Shown: positions 1 through 8,888, counted from the first letter of the stretch. The stretch: 64,000 bases of DNA from an uncultured Candidatus Binatia bacterium (GCA_958295985.1 OY282432.1:3071001-3135000); one strand, 5' to 3'. Numbers and translations are program-made. Notes: generated by a model not told the origin, from the sequence alone.

Positions 1-22
1 TGAGTCGCTCAAAGCAAGCAGG

Positions 23-82
23 TATATTATGTCAGCTTTCGCATTGGTATTCCGAGACCAATGCGAAAGTTTACATAATATA
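23..82. repeat. Long imperfect hairpin (25-bp stem, 10-nt loop)
   Basis: Bases 23-47 are the reverse complement of 58-82 with only two unpaired positions (33/72 and a G-T at 35/70). The inner 12 bp, CTTTCGCATTGG and CCAATGCGAAAG, pair perfectly. The outer arm is AT-rich (TATATTATGT and ACATAATATA). It lies outside any convincing gene and has no T-run, so it does not look like a simple terminator. Its right arm runs into a dif-like core. Confidence 0.85.
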
Positions 83-95
83 TATTATCGGACGT
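68..95 (-). other. Possible Xer/dif-like recombination site
   Basis: Read on the minus strand this segment resembles the E. coli chromosomal dif site. The 16-base core ACATAATATATATTAT differs at one position from ACATAATATACATTAT of dif. About 19 of 28 positions agree overall, with most disagreement in the outer XerC arm. The left hairpin arm (21-32) repeats a half-site, GTATATTATGT. It could be the chromosome dimer resolution site, a site used by a Xer-exploiting mobile element, or a chance AT-rich match. The dif comparison is from memory. Confidence 0.35.
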
Positions 96-214
96 TGGGT
101 GGGGATGCATCTTTGCTCCCAGCCCAAGCCCGCAGCCCGGGGGCAACACCCCGGACCCTCGCGACAAAGTCCGAGGCGTGGACAGGTTTCCGAGCACATC
201 TGGATCAGGGAATC

Positions 215-238
215 ACGGATGGAACCGAATCCATCCGT
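215..238 (-). terminator. Perfect 9-bp hairpin downstream of the TPR gene
   Basis: ACGGATGGA and TCCATCCGT pair perfectly around a six-base loop, about 22 nt beyond the stop codon of the TPR gene on the minus strand. No T-run follows, so it may stabilise a 3' end or act with Rho. The rest of 96-259 shows no convincing gene. Confidence 0.35.
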
Positions 239-259
239 TGTGAGGAGTGGTTCCACCCG

Positions 260-946
260 CTACGGGGCGGTTTTTTCGCCGGAGCGGCCTTCCAACTGTT
301 GCATCCGCAAGGCGATCTCGACCGTCTCGCCCTCCGGGAATTCCTTGAGATATGCTTTGTAAGCATCCGCTGCTTCCTGCACTTTGCCCATCTGCACGGT
401 ACAGCGGGCCTTGCCGAGCAGCGCTTCCTGGCGTAGCGGTCCCGGGTGTTCGAGGGCACGGCTCAAGGACTGAACGGCCTCTTCACAGGAGCCGTTCATT
501 TCCTGGGCCAGGCCGAGGGTGACGAGCCTGACCTGATTCAGGAAGTCGGCGCGATCATTTTCCAGGCTGGATTCCAGAGCCTCCACGGCCTTGGCGGGCT
601 GGTCCAGGGCGATATGGCTGTTGGCGACATAGAGGTCCGCGAGGGCATCGTAGGGCGGCTCACCCCGAGTTCGAAGGCTTGTGAAGGATTCCAGGGCCTC
701 CTGGTATCGACCCTCCTGATACTCCCGAAGGGCGTTGTTGTAGTCCTGGGACGCCAAGTCCCGTTGGTAGCCCCGGTAATACTGCCAGCCCAGAACGGCG
801 ACCGCGACCACCACCACAACCGCCCCCAAGGCGATCAACTGAGTCCGGTAAGCCTTGATGAGGTCGAGGCACTGCCCCGTCAATACCATGAACCGGTCCG
901 GTTGACGGATCTCCTTTCGCAGAATACGCTTTCTTGCCGTGGCCAT
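260..946 (-). CDS. Membrane-anchored tetratricopeptide repeat protein (YfgM/TPR_21-like)
   Basis: 228 aa. A basic N-terminus (residues 1-35) precedes one strong membrane helix at about 37-57 (a Val/Ala run ending in WQYY). Helical repeats with the TPR look follow from about 65 to 215, for example YNNALREYQEGRYQEALESF. The topology, one helix then periplasmic TPRs, resembles YfgM, the ancillary subunit of the SecYEG translocon, or other TPR_21 proteins that bind partner proteins at the inner membrane. It is the last gene of a minus-strand run after miaB and the DUF151 nuclease, 74 nt beyond the latter. The family is only a fold-level call; the exact partner cannot be read from the sequence. 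Confidence 0.75.
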   Translation of the reverse strand: MATARKRILRKEIRQPDRFMVLTGQCLDLIKAYRTQLIALGAVVVVVAVAVLGWQYYRGYQRDLASQDYNNALREYQEGRYQEALESFTSLRTRGEPPYDALADLYVANSHIALDQPAKAVEALESSLENDRADFLNQVRLVTLGLAQEMNGSCEEAVQSLSRALEHPGPLRQEALLGKARCTVQMGKVQEAADAYKAYLKEFPEGETVEIALRMQQLEGRSGEKTAP

Positions 947-949
947 ACG

Positions 950-1031
950 CGCAGATTCTCCAAAGTTCCTTCGCAGATTCTCCAGGTTTCCTTTACAGTT
1001 CCCTTACATCTTGTGTTTCTTTACATCTTGT
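950..1031. repeat. Two short direct-repeat pairs between genes
   Basis: CGCAGATTCTCCA occurs at 950-962 and 972-984. TTACATCTTGT occurs at 1004-1014 and 1021-1031. The second copy of the latter contains the stop codon of the DUF151 gene, so the 3' end of that gene seems to have been duplicated by slippage, giving a second stop-like copy downstream. Confidence 0.7.
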
Positions 1032-1536
1032 ACTTGAAGTCGTCAGGCGACATCTTGTCCAGGATCTCCCCCCACTTCTCCTTGGACACGTTGGCGAAGT
1101 CGGGATCCTTCCCCTCTTCCGTCTGCTGCAGCACACTCGACTGCTCCAGCACTTCCTTGGCGACGTAGATGGGGGTCTTGCTTCGGAGCGCCATGGCGAT
1201 GGCATCGCTTGGACGCGAGTCCATGGCCAACTCGCGGTCCCCCACCGTCAGCGTGATGACCGCGTAGTAGGTGTTTTCCTTCAGTTCGGTAATGGCCACT
1301 CTCTTCACCGTGCCGCCCAACTCCGCGAGCACGTTCTTGAAGAGGTCATGGGTCATGGGGCGCGCCATCTTGATGCCTTCCAGCTCGGTGGCCATGGCCG
1401 TGGCCTCGAGCAGGCCGATCCAGATGGGAAGCTGCAGCTTGTTCTCGGAGTCTTTCAGAACCACGATCGGCGTCCGGGTAACCTGATCGAGCGTCAGGCC
1501 GGCCACGGTCATTTCGATTGCGTCAGGACCCTTCAT
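1021..1536 (-). CDS. Bifunctional nuclease family protein (DUF151/BFN)
   Basis: 171 aa. It has the family landmarks LPIWIGLLEATAMA (about 32-45), HDLFKNVLAELGG and SRPSDAIAMALRSKTPIYV. DUF151 proteins are small acidic proteins; plant members have RNase/DNase activity, while the bacterial role is poorly known. The ATG at 1536 is chosen over a longer in-frame start at 1797, because the extra 87 codons translate as low-complexity shadow of miaB. With this start, miaB's stop and this ATG share the four bases ATGA, which indicates translational coupling. Linkage of miaB and DUF151 suggests a shared housekeeping transcript, not a shared reaction. Confidence 0.88.
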   Translation of the reverse strand: MKGPDAIEMTVAGLTLDQVTRTPIVVLKDSENKLQLPIWIGLLEATAMATELEGIKMARPMTHDLFKNVLAELGGTVKRVAITELKENTYYAVITLTVGDRELAMDSRPSDAIAMALRSKTPIYVAKEVLEQSSVLQQTEEGKDPDFANVSKEKWGEILDKMSPDDFKYKM

Positions 1537-2870
1537 TGCATGACCTCCCTTGCTTCGACGGCCTCGCCGACCAGTGAATTGGGCGTGGCATCCACCACGC
1601 GGACTCGCGCCATCTCCGCCGGCACCGTGGCTTCGTTGGGCGTGAAATTGACGATCCGGTTGGTTCGGGTCCGGCCCATGAGCTGACCTCTGCCCAGTCT
1701 GGACGGCCCCTCCACCAGGACCTCCTCCTCCGCGCCGATCAGGTTCCGGTTCTTCCGGAGGGAAATGCTCTTTTGCAGCTCCTGCAGTCTCCGGCAACGT
1801 TCCCCCTTGACCTCGTCCGGGACGTCGTCGCGGTAGACCTTGGCTGCCACCGTGCGGGGTCGCGGTGAATAGGTAAAGATGAACATGTCATCGTATCCGA
1901 TCTCCCTGACCCTGGACAGCGTCTCCTCGAACTCCGTCTCGGTCTCGCCCGGGAATCCTACGATCATGTCCGTGGTGATGGCAACCTCCGGCCGCCGTTT
2001 GCGGAGCTCGCTGATCCGCTCCATGTACTGATCCAGCCGGTAGCCGCGGCGCATGCGCGCCAACACCGCATCGGAACCGGACTGGAGCGGCAGGTGGAGG
2101 TGCTCGCAGAGGTTCTCGAGTCGGACGAAGGCATCCACCAACTCGGGCGAGAGATCCTGGGGATGGGAGGTGGTGAAACGGATCCGCCGGATCCCGGCAA
2201 CATCGTTGATCCGCTCCAGCAACTCCGGGAACGACCGCTCCCCTTCCACTGCATGGCCATAGGAGTTGACGTTCTGGCCCAGCAACATCACCTCCTTGAC
2301 GCCGCGCCGCACCAGCGCCTTCACGTCCCGGACGATGTTTTCGCTGGCGCGGCTCACTTCGCGCCCGCGCACCCGCGGGACGATGCAGAAGCTACAGACC
2401 TTGTTGCAGCCCTGCATGATGGTGACGTAGGCCTTGGCCCCGTCGGTCTGGGGAAGCCCCCGCGGATCCTCAAGATAGAACGGATCGCGGTAAAAGGCCG
2501 TCTCCACCGAGCGCCGGGCGGTCTCCCGGGCCTCCTCGACCATCTGCGGCAGCTTCTGCATGTTGTGGGTGCCGAACACCAGATCCAGGTGCGGCGCCCG
2601 CCGGAGCAGAGTCTCCCCCTCCTGTTGGGCGACGCAGCCGCCCACGCCGAGGATGACGCCCTTCTCCTCCTTGAGCTTACGCCACCTTCCGAGCGCGCTG
2701 TATACCTTCTGCTCGGCCTTGTCCCGTACGCTGCACGTATTCAGGATGATCAAGTCCGCGTCGTCCACGCATTCGGTGGGCTCGTAGTCCGCAGATTTCA
2801 TAAGCTGCACGATCCGCGCCGAATCGAGCTGGTTCATCTGGCAGCCGTAGGTTTGCACGTAAAGCTTCAT
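1533..2870 (-). CDS. miaB: tRNA-2-methylthio-N6-dimethylallyladenosine synthase
   Basis: 445 aa, normal length. This radical-SAM methylthiotransferase converts i6A37 to ms2i6A37 in tRNAs that read UNN codons. The N-terminal MTTase domain supplies Cys10, Cys46 and Cys79 for the auxiliary 4Fe-4S cluster. The radical-SAM cluster motif is Cys155-x3-Cys159-x2-Cys162 (GCNKVCSFC), followed by VPRVRGREVSR, typical of MiaB. A C-terminal TRAM domain (about 375-440) should bind tRNA. The gene starts an ATGA-coupled pair with the downstream DUF151 nuclease. The N-terminal TYGCQMNQLDS motif fixes the start. Confidence 0.97.
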   Translation of the reverse strand: MKLYVQTYGCQMNQLDSARIVQLMKSADYEPTECVDDADLIILNTCSVRDKAEQKVYSALGRWRKLKEEKGVILGVGGCVAQQEGETLLRRAPHLDLVFGTHNMQKLPQMVEEARETARRSVETAFYRDPFYLEDPRGLPQTDGAKAYVTIMQGCNKVCSFCIVPRVRGREVSRASENIVRDVKALVRRGVKEVMLLGQNVNSYGHAVEGERSFPELLERINDVAGIRRIRFTTSHPQDLSPELVDAFVRLENLCEHLHLPLQSGSDAVLARMRRGYRLDQYMERISELRKRRPEVAITTDMIVGFPGETETEFEETLSRVREIGYDDMFIFTYSPRPRTVAAKVYRDDVPDEVKGERCRRLQELQKSISLRKNRNLIGAEEEVLVEGPSRLGRGQLMGRTRTNRIVNFTPNEATVPAEMARVRVVDATPNSLVGEAVEAREVMQ

Positions 2871-2906
2871 AGGGCCGGTGATCTCGGGAAACGATGGATT
2901 TTCCGC

Positions 2907-2928
2907 ATGTTGCGGTTCTCCGCAACGT
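2907..2928 (-). other. Hairpin between the Nudix-like gene and miaB
   Basis: GTTGCGG and CCGCAAC (2909-2926) form a 7-bp stem with loop TTCT, extendable by two weaker pairs. It lies about 60 nt past the stop of the upstream minus-strand gene and about 35 nt before the miaB ATG. It could be an inefficient terminator or part of the miaB leader; no T-run follows. Confidence 0.4.
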
Positions 2929-2985
2929 AAAGGCAGTATTCCATAGTTCCGGCTGTTTCGCCATCACCCGCCGGCCCGGAGCGGC

Positions 2986-3642
2986 TCAACGGTATTCGGA
3001 AAGCAGCCTGCCGCAGGAGGAGAAATCGGTCAGTGTCCGCAAGCAGGCGAAGGTTTGGAAATCCAGGTGCAGGCCCCGATCGCGCCAGAACAGCAATGCC
3101 TCTTCCGGGGCATGCCAGAGGAACCCCGTGCCGCGAACGCGCTCGGGCAGGTGAGCGAGAAAGAATCCCTTCGCGGCGCCGGTATCGGGGTCCACCCACC
3201 TGGAGAAGAACAGCAGCCGGCGCAGATCGCAATCCAGCTCCCGCCGGGCCAGGAAAGCCGCGAGTTCGAGCGCGTCTCCGAGCCTCCCTCGCTCAGGGTA
3301 CCCGACCCTTAGCCGGACCGCAGCCTGCCGCGCACCCTTGACCGCCGAAAGCACCCCGGTGGCGGCGAGCAGAAGCCTGACTCCGGCCACCCAGAAACCC
3401 AGCGCGCGCGCCGGGCTCATGTCGTGGCCCAGCCACCGTTGCGCCTGATCCCCCGTCACCCCACGACAACGCTCCAACACGGACACCGCGTGGTCCTGTT
3501 CCACAACGCTGCCCGCGGGAAAGGACCGGCCGCCCTTTTCGGGACCGGCGCCCGCGGCATCCTCCCTCAACAGCACCTGAAGGCCGTGGCGCCGGCTGTC
3601 CCGCACGCACACCAGCGCCACCCGGTCAGCGCCGTCATCCAT
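2986..3642 (-). CDS. Nudix-fold protein of the NUDT19 type with a degenerate catalytic box
   Basis: 218 aa from the ATG at 3642; a GTG at 3669 would add nine residues. The start VALVCVRDSRRHGLQVLLRED, the FPAGSVV segment and the later REL-x-CDLRRLLFFSRWVDP segment match the layout of NUDT19/RP2p-like Nudix proteins, which in animals act on CoA. The helix that should carry the REUxEExGU signature reads RLLLAATGVL, so the metal-binding glutamates are absent. It is probably not a classical Nudix hydrolase. It sits between hom and miaB, 54 nt after hom. Assignment to the fold is moderately secure; the activity is unknown. Confidence 0.6.
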   Translation of the reverse strand: MDDGADRVALVCVRDSRRHGLQVLLREDAAGAGPEKGGRSFPAGSVVEQDHAVSVLERCRGVTGDQAQRWLGHDMSPARALGFWVAGVRLLLAATGVLSAVKGARQAAVRLRVGYPERGRLGDALELAAFLARRELDCDLRRLLFFSRWVDPDTGAAKGFFLAHLPERVRGTGFLWHAPEEALLFWRDRGLHLDFQTFACLRTLTDFSSCGRLLSEYR

Positions 3643-3696
3643 CAGCCACCGTCCGGGGTCCCCAACCACTCCCGCAACCGGACATGCGGCGCGTGG

Positions 3697-5073
3697 TCAG
3701 GTCCTCCATATGGGCAGCCACAAGGGTTCCGCCAGCACGTAGTCCTTTCGTGCGATGCGCTCCAGGGCCTGGCGCAACTGACCCACGCTGGTCTCTTCCA
3801 GGGTGATGACGAACGGAAGGACCTCGCTGGATGCGGCCCGGCCCTTCCCCGCCCCGGCGAGCGACTCCAGCTCTTCCCCGGCGTGCTCAAGCTGCCAGAT
3901 CTCGGACACGTTGATCCGTTTCTCGCCGAAGATCTGACAGAGCTCGCCGACGATGCCGCTCTGATCGCGCACCACGAAACGCACGTAGAAGGACGCCCTC
4001 AGATCGTCTTCCGGGCGCACGGAGCCCACCCCGGGGACGATGCTCTCCACCGGGAGGAAAGGGGCATCATCGGAGCGTACCACCAGTTCGTGGACGTCGC
4101 CCAGGACGGCCATCGCCGTGGCCCCGCCCCCGGCCCCCGGACCGGCGAACACGTAGTCCCAGTCGCCTCCGTCCGGCGCCCCGCCGTCACTGACCTCGCC
4201 CTTGAAGAACATCGCGTTGGTGACGCCGTCGATGCGCGCGATGAAGTGGTCCTCCGGGACCACCATGGGCGTCACCATGGCCTCCAGCGCGCCGTCGACG
4301 CTTCGCGCCAGAGCCATGGACTTGATGGTGCTGCGGCCCTTGCGCGCTGCATAGAGGAAGTCGATGGCGTGGATGCCCTCGATGCCCTTGCGATGGATGA
4401 CGCCGGGCTTCAGGCGCGTACCGAAAGTGATGGACGACAGCAGCAGCAGCTTGGCCTCGGCGTCACGGCCGCTCACGTCGGCGTCCGGGTCGGCCTCGGC
4501 GTAACCCAGCGCCTGGGCCGACGCCAACGCATCCTCATAGGACCTGCCCCGTTGGGCCATCTCCGTCAGGATGTAGTTGCAAGTACCGTTGACCAGGCCG
4601 TAGACGGCCGTTGGCCGCTCGGCGCTGAGGCTTTGGGTCAACGGACCGATGATGGGGATGCCGCCGCCGACGCAGGCCTCGAAGCGCACCGCCCGGCCGC
4701 ATTCCCGCGCGGCGGTCCAGATCTCCGCGCCGTGGGCAACCAGCAGCGCCTTGTTGGCGGTGACCACGGACTTGCCGTTTCGTAACGCGTCGACGACCCA
4801 TTCCTTCTGTGCAAGCAGGTCGTCGGGTCCCCCCGCGCCCAGCACCTCCACCACAATGTCGACGTCGGGGTGGCCGGTGACCTCGGCCGCCTCCGTGGTG
4901 AACAGTTCCGGCGAAACCCGGTATCGGGCCTTGTCCCCGGGGGTTCGCGTGAACACCTTGACGACGTCGGCCTCGACTCCGAAGCGCGCCAGATGTCCGG
5001 TGGCGATGAGGTCGTGAACCGCGCCGCCCACGGTGCCGGCCCCGAGGATGCCGAGGTGAACCCGGGATGCCAT
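3697..5073 (-). CDS. hom: Homoserine dehydrogenase
   Basis: 458 aa. It reduces aspartate-semialdehyde to homoserine, the branch to threonine and methionine. An N-terminal Rossmann motif, GILGAGTVGGAVHDLI, starts at about residue 8. The catalytic-domain signature AEPDADVSGRDAEAK holds the conserved Asp and Lys residues. A C-terminal ACT domain from about 360 (FYVRFVVRDQSGIVGEL) suggests feedback control by an amino acid such as threonine. Translation of hom probably follows the aminotransferase 8 nt upstream, giving an amino-acid pair. Length and domain order are those of stand-alone enzymes without an aspartokinase fusion. Confidence 0.96.
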   Translation of the reverse strand: MASRVHLGILGAGTVGGAVHDLIATGHLARFGVEADVVKVFTRTPGDKARYRVSPELFTTEAAEVTGHPDVDIVVEVLGAGGPDDLLAQKEWVVDALRNGKSVVTANKALLVAHGAEIWTAARECGRAVRFEACVGGGIPIIGPLTQSLSAERPTAVYGLVNGTCNYILTEMAQRGRSYEDALASAQALGYAEADPDADVSGRDAEAKLLLLSSITFGTRLKPGVIHRKGIEGIHAIDFLYAARKGRSTIKSMALARSVDGALEAMVTPMVVPEDHFIARIDGVTNAMFFKGEVSDGGAPDGGDWDYVFAGPGAGGGATAMAVLGDVHELVVRSDDAPFLPVESIVPGVGSVRPEDDLRASFYVRFVVRDQSGIVGELCQIFGEKRINVSEIWQLEHAGEELESLAGAGKGRAASSEVLPFVITLEETSVGQLRQALERIARKDYVLAEPLWLPIWRT

Positions 5074-5081
5074 GACGTCGG

Positions 5082-6260
5082 CTATTCGGGCAGAACGCCC
5101 ATGACCTTGCGGATGGTGCGCACCGCCTGCCGGGTGCGCTGCTCGTTCTCGATCAGGGCGAAGCGTACGTGCTGGTCCCCGTACTGGCCGAAACCGATGC
5201 CGGGGGAGACCGCCACCTTCGCTTCGTTGAGCAGGAACTTGGAGAACTCCACCGAGCCCATGGAGCGGTGGGAGGCCGGGATCTCGGCCCAGACGAACAT
5301 GGTGGCCCGGGGCTTCCGGATCATCCAGTTGAACCGGGCCAGCCCGTCCACGAGCGTGTCCCGCCGGTGCCGGTAGGTCTCGGAGATGTTCCGCACGTCG
5401 TCGTCCTGGGCGTTGAGGGCATGGATGGCCGCGATCTGAACCGGCTGGAATATGCCATAGTCCAGATAGCTCTTGATACGCGCCAGGGCGTGGATCATGG
5501 TCGCGTTGCCCACCGCGAAGCCCACCCGCCAGCCCGGCATGTTGTAGCTCTTGGACATGGTGAAGAACTCCACGCCCACGTCCTTGGCGCCGGGCGCCTG
5601 CAGAAAGCTGGGGGGCTCATAGCCGTCGAAGGTGAGGTCCGCGTAGGCCAGGTCGTGGATCACCAGGATCTCGTGAGCCTTGGCGAAGCTCACGATGCGC
5701 TCGAAGAACTCGATGTCCACGACCTCGGTGGTGGGATTGTGCGGGAAATTCAGGATCAGGAGCTTGGGCCGCGGCCACGTCTGCTTGATGGCCTCCTCCA
5801 GGTGCTCCATGAACCCCTCGCTGGAGACCAGCGGGATGCTCCGCAGGTCGCCGCCGGCGATCACCACCGAGTACTGGTGGATGGGATAGGTGGGACTCGG
5901 GCAAAGGACCACGTCCCCGGGATCGATCATCGCCAGCACCAGGTGCGCCAAACCTTCCTTGGAACCGATGGTGACGATGGCCTCGTCGTCCGGATGGATG
6001 GCCACCCCGTACCGCCGCTGATACCAGTCGGCGATGGCTACCCGCAGCTTGTAGATGCCGCGGGACACCGAGTAGCGGTGGTTCTGCGGCTTCTGGACCG
6101 CCTCCACCAGCTTGTCGACGATGGGCGCCGGCGTGGCCATGTCCGGATTGCCCATGCTGAAGTCGACGATGTCCTCTCCCCTCCTCCGCGCCTCCTGCTT
6201 GAGGTCGTTGATGGTATTGAATACGTACGGCGGCAGTCTCTTGATTCGGTTGAACTCCAC
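5082..6260 (-). CDS. AlaC-type class I/II PLP aminotransferase
   Basis: 392 aa. It is a fold-type I PLP enzyme with the Schiff-base lysine in [17 protein letters not shown] (about residues 235-251). The start [20 protein letters not shown] and the motif FSMGNPDM are characteristic of the AlaC/YfdZ branch, which makes alanine from pyruvate and glutamate. Related enzymes act on methionine or LL-diaminopimelate precursors. Its place 8 nt before hom leaves a role in the aspartate family possible. The branch is clear, but the exact substrate is inferred. Confidence 0.88.
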   Translation of the reverse strand: MEFNRIKRLPPYVFNTINDLKQEARRRGEDIVDFSMGNPDMATPAPIVDKLVEAVQKPQNHRYSVSRGIYKLRVAIADWYQRRYGVAIHPDDEAIVTIGSKEGLAHLVLAMIDPGDVVLCPSPTYPIHQYSVVIAGGDLRSIPLVSSEGFMEHLEEAIKQTWPRPKLLILNFPHNPTTEVVDIEFFERIVSFAKAHEILVIHDLAYADLTFDGYEPPSFLQAPGAKDVGVEFFTMSKSYNMPGWRVGFAVGNATMIHALARIKSYLDYGIFQPVQIAAIHALNAQDDDVRNISETYRHRRDTLVDGLARFNWMIRKPRATMFVWAEIPASHRSMGSVEFSKFLLNEAKVAVSPGIGFGQYGDQHVRFALIENEQRTRQAVRTIRKVMGVLPE

Positions 6261-6495
6261 TGTGCGGTCCCTCTCCTCCCTTCCGGCCCAGCGAATCCGT
6301 GAGGTTGCGGTCGAGGGAATCTCGACCCCAGTCCCGTATGACCGTCAGCGACTGAAACAGGCAGGATGGCTTTGTTTATAGGCGATTGACCGCACCGGCG
6401 CAAATCAGTTCCAATGCCGTCGGGTCGATCCGAGAGATGACCGCGGGCTTCGCCACTATTGGCGTCTCCGCCACAGATATCGTGTTCGATTCACT

Positions 6496-6738
6496 TCACA
6501 GGAGTCGGAAGACTGCAAGCGCCACACCTGCCGCAAGGGCCATTCCACCGAGCACACCGGACAAACACCAAACCTTGATTTTCTGGATGTCTTCCCTGGT
6601 AGCGAGATGCTTGACTCTTTCCTCAATCGTCGCCAAACGCTCACCATGGTTACCGCCGTCGCCCCCATTTCCTGGCGGGCTCGGAGATATTCTCTCTCTC
6701 TCTGTTGCGCTGAATGCCGGCCTTGTCAATCCGCCCAT
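6496..6738 (-). CDS. Small single-pass membrane protein with coiled-coil stem
   Basis: 80 aa. A Gly/Pro-rich start (1-32) leads to a charged heptad-like stretch, ERLATIEERVKHLATREDIQ, and then a C-terminal helix, VLGGMALAAGVALAVFRLL. This layout, a short coiled coil followed by one membrane helix at the very end, resembles XhlA-like or DUF1640-like small proteins that form oligomers at membranes. The ATG at 6738 overlaps the end of recG by 13 nt, so it may be co-translated. A reading frame from 6668 is a shadow. No function is claimed. Confidence 0.55.
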   Translation of the reverse strand: MGGLTRPAFSATERERISPSPPGNGGDGGNHGERLATIEERVKHLATREDIQKIKVWCLSGVLGGMALAAGVALAVFRLL

Positions 6739-8888
6739 GCCGCCAACTGCATGCTCTCGCCCCAGCGGTGTCGCAGCACCGCCCCGATGCGCCGGGAGAC
6801 GTCGCTCCGCAGACGCGGGTCCCGCGACAGCCAGTCACGGGTCTCGCGGCGCGCCGCCTGCAGCACCTCATGGTCCCGCACGAGGTGCGCCACCCGAAAT
6901 CCCTGGTAACCGGCCTGGCGCGTGCCCAGGATCTCTCCGGCGCCGCGGAACCTCAGGTCCGCCTCGGCCACCTCGAAGCCGTCGGCGGCCCTTTCCAGAA
7001 CCTCCAGGCGACGACGGGCGTCATCGTCCCGGGAGCCGTAATGAATCAGGACGCAGTGGGATTCGTCGCGGCCCCGCCCTACCCGGCCCCGAAGCTGGTG
7101 CAACTGTGCGAGCCCGAACCTCTCGGCATGCTCGACGACCATGAGGGTGGCGCCGGGAACGTCGATGCCTACCTCGATGACGGTGGTGGCCACCAGGACC
7201 TGTATCTCCCCCTGCCGGAAACGCCGCATCACCCGGTCCCGTTCGGCCGCGGGCATCTGGCCGTGGACCAGCCCCAGGCGAAGTCCCTTCATGACGCTCC
7301 GGGACAACTCCCTCGCCATGGTCTCGGCAGCCGCCAGGGGCAGCTTCCCGGAGTCTTCGACCAGCGGGTACACGAGATAGGCCTGGCGTCCGTCCGCCAC
7401 CGCGGCGCGGACGCGCTCGTAGACCCTCCGTCTCCTGTCCTCCTGGACCACCACCGTCCGCACCGGCGTCCTGCCCGGCGGCGCCTCTTCCAGCAGCGAC
7501 ACTTCCATGTCGCCGGACAGGACCATGGCGAGGCTGCGGGGAATGGGCGTGGCGCTCATCAGCAGCAGGTCCGGCTCGACGCCGGCCTCCGCGGCCCGCG
7601 AAGGGAGCCGCGCGAAGGCGGTCCGCTGGCTCACTCCGAAGCGGTGCTGCTCGTCGACGATGCCCAGCCCCATGCGCGGCACCGAGACCCCCTCCTGTAT
7701 GAGGGCATGGGTGCCCACGACGAAATCCACCCCGCCGTTGCCGATGCGTTCGGTGGTCTCCTTGCGGGCGGCTGCGGAAAGCGAGCCCGATAGCAGCGCC
7801 GCGCGCACGCCCAGCCTCTCCGCGTAGGGCTGGAGCCTTTCGTAGTGTTGCTCCGCCAGCAGCTCCGTGGGGGCCAGCAGCAGCGCCTGGCGACCGTTCT
7901 CCACGGCCCGCAGAGCGCTGAGCCACGCAATCACGGTCTTGCCCGAACCCACGTCGCCTTGCAGCAGGCGGCGCATGGGGTGCGGCGATTCCATGTCCTG
8001 GTAGATTTCCCGCAGGACCCGTTCCTGACCGCGGGTGAGGCGGTAAGGCAGCAACTCCCGCATCCGGCCGGTGAGCAAGCGTGCCCGCGCCGGCGAGCTG
8101 AAGCCCGGGGTCTCCAGGCGCTGCCTTTGCCGAAGGGCCAGGGCCAGTTGAAAGTAGAAGAACTCGTCGAACGCAAGAGACCGGCGTGCGGCAACGCGGG
8201 CTTCCTCCAGAACACCGGGGTCCAGTGCGCTGTCCGGCCGGTGGATCACTCCCATGGCCCGGTTCAGGTCCATGAGCCCCTGCCGCTCCGCCACCTCCGG
8301 CGGCAGGAAGCTGGGCAGGCACCCGCCGAACCGCTCCAGGGCTTGAGCCGCCCAGCCGCGCAGGTTGGCCTGCGAGACGTCGCCGGGTTTTTCGTATACC
8401 GGCCGCACTTCGGGCTGCCGCTCCGCGCCCTCGTCGAGGACCTCGAACTCCGGGTGGGGTACGCTGAGCCGCGCGCCCCGTCCGGGCGCAACCCTCCCGT
8501 AGACGGCAAGACGCTGGCCCGCGCGCAGCGCATCCGACACATGGCGGACGGCGTTGAACCAGACCAGGTCCAGGCTGCCGGTGTCATCGGTCAACGTCCC
8601 CGTAAGGATGCGGTGGCCGCGGCGAACCCGCCCGGACCGGATGCTCGTCAGGCGGCCCACGAAGGCACGGCTCTCCCCGGGCACGGCCGAGGAGACCGCG
8701 GCTACGTCGCGACGGTCCTCGTAGCGGAAAGGCAGGTGGTAGAGCAGGTCCTCGACGGTTGCGAGTCCGCGGCCGGCGAGTTGGGCGGCGCGTACCGGAC
8801 CGATGCCTTTCAGCGTATCGAGAGGAAGCTGCAGGGCTTCGCGGCAGTCTGCGGGCTCGGCGGCGGTGACGTGATAGGAATGGGTCAC
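6726..8888 (-). CDS. recG: ATP-dependent DNA helicase RecG
   Basis: 720 aa from a GTG at 8888. RecG remodels stalled replication forks and branched DNA. The N-terminal wedge/OB domain begins LDTLKGIGPVRAAQLAGRG and reads through LLYHLPFRYEDRRD. SF2 helicase motifs follow: Walker A GDVGSGKT, DEQH box, SATPIPRSLAM, and a C-terminal QLRGRVGRGRDESHC motif VI. An upstream ATG at 8951 would add 21 residues translated from a REP-like sequence, so GTG 8888 or 8903 is preferred. It is 124 nt downstream of carB, and its tail overlaps the small membrane protein. Confidence 0.93.
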   Translation of the reverse strand: MTHSYHVTAAEPADCREALQLPLDTLKGIGPVRAAQLAGRGLATVEDLLYHLPFRYEDRRDVAAVSSAVPGESRAFVGRLTSIRSGRVRRGHRILTGTLTDDTGSLDLVWFNAVRHVSDALRAGQRLAVYGRVAPGRGARLSVPHPEFEVLDEGAERQPEVRPVYEKPGDVSQANLRGWAAQALERFGGCLPSFLPPEVAERQGLMDLNRAMGVIHRPDSALDPGVLEEARVAARRSLAFDEFFYFQLALALRQRQRLETPGFSSPARARLLTGRMRELLPYRLTRGQERVLREIYQDMESPHPMRRLLQGDVGSGKTVIAWLSALRAVENGRQALLLAPTELLAEQHYERLQPYAERLGVRAALLSGSLSAAARKETTERIGNGGVDFVVGTHALIQEGVSVPRMGLGIVDEQHRFGVSQRTAFARLPSRAAEAGVEPDLLLMSATPIPRSLAMVLSGDMEVSLLEEAPPGRTPVRTVVVQEDRRRRVYERVRAAVADGRQAYLVYPLVEDSGKLPLAAAETMARELSRSVMKGLRLGLVHGQMPAAERDRVMRRFRQGEIQVLVATTVIEVGIDVPGATLMVVEHAERFGLAQLHQLRGRVGRGRDESHCVLIHYGSRDDDARRRLEVLERAADGFEVAEADLRFRGAGEILGTRQAGYQGFRVAHLVRDHEVLQAARRETRDWLSRDPRLRSDVSRRIGAVLRHRWGESMQLAAWAD

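Noticed and set aside
96-259. A small RNA such as 4.5S or RNase P RNA
   Set aside because: A GGGGCGGTTTTTT tail invites the idea, but it belongs to the TPR coding end, and no conserved core of either RNA is present.
29-436. A plus-strand frame at the left edge
   Set aside because: It begins inside the 60-bp hairpin and runs into the antisense of the TPR gene; no motif.
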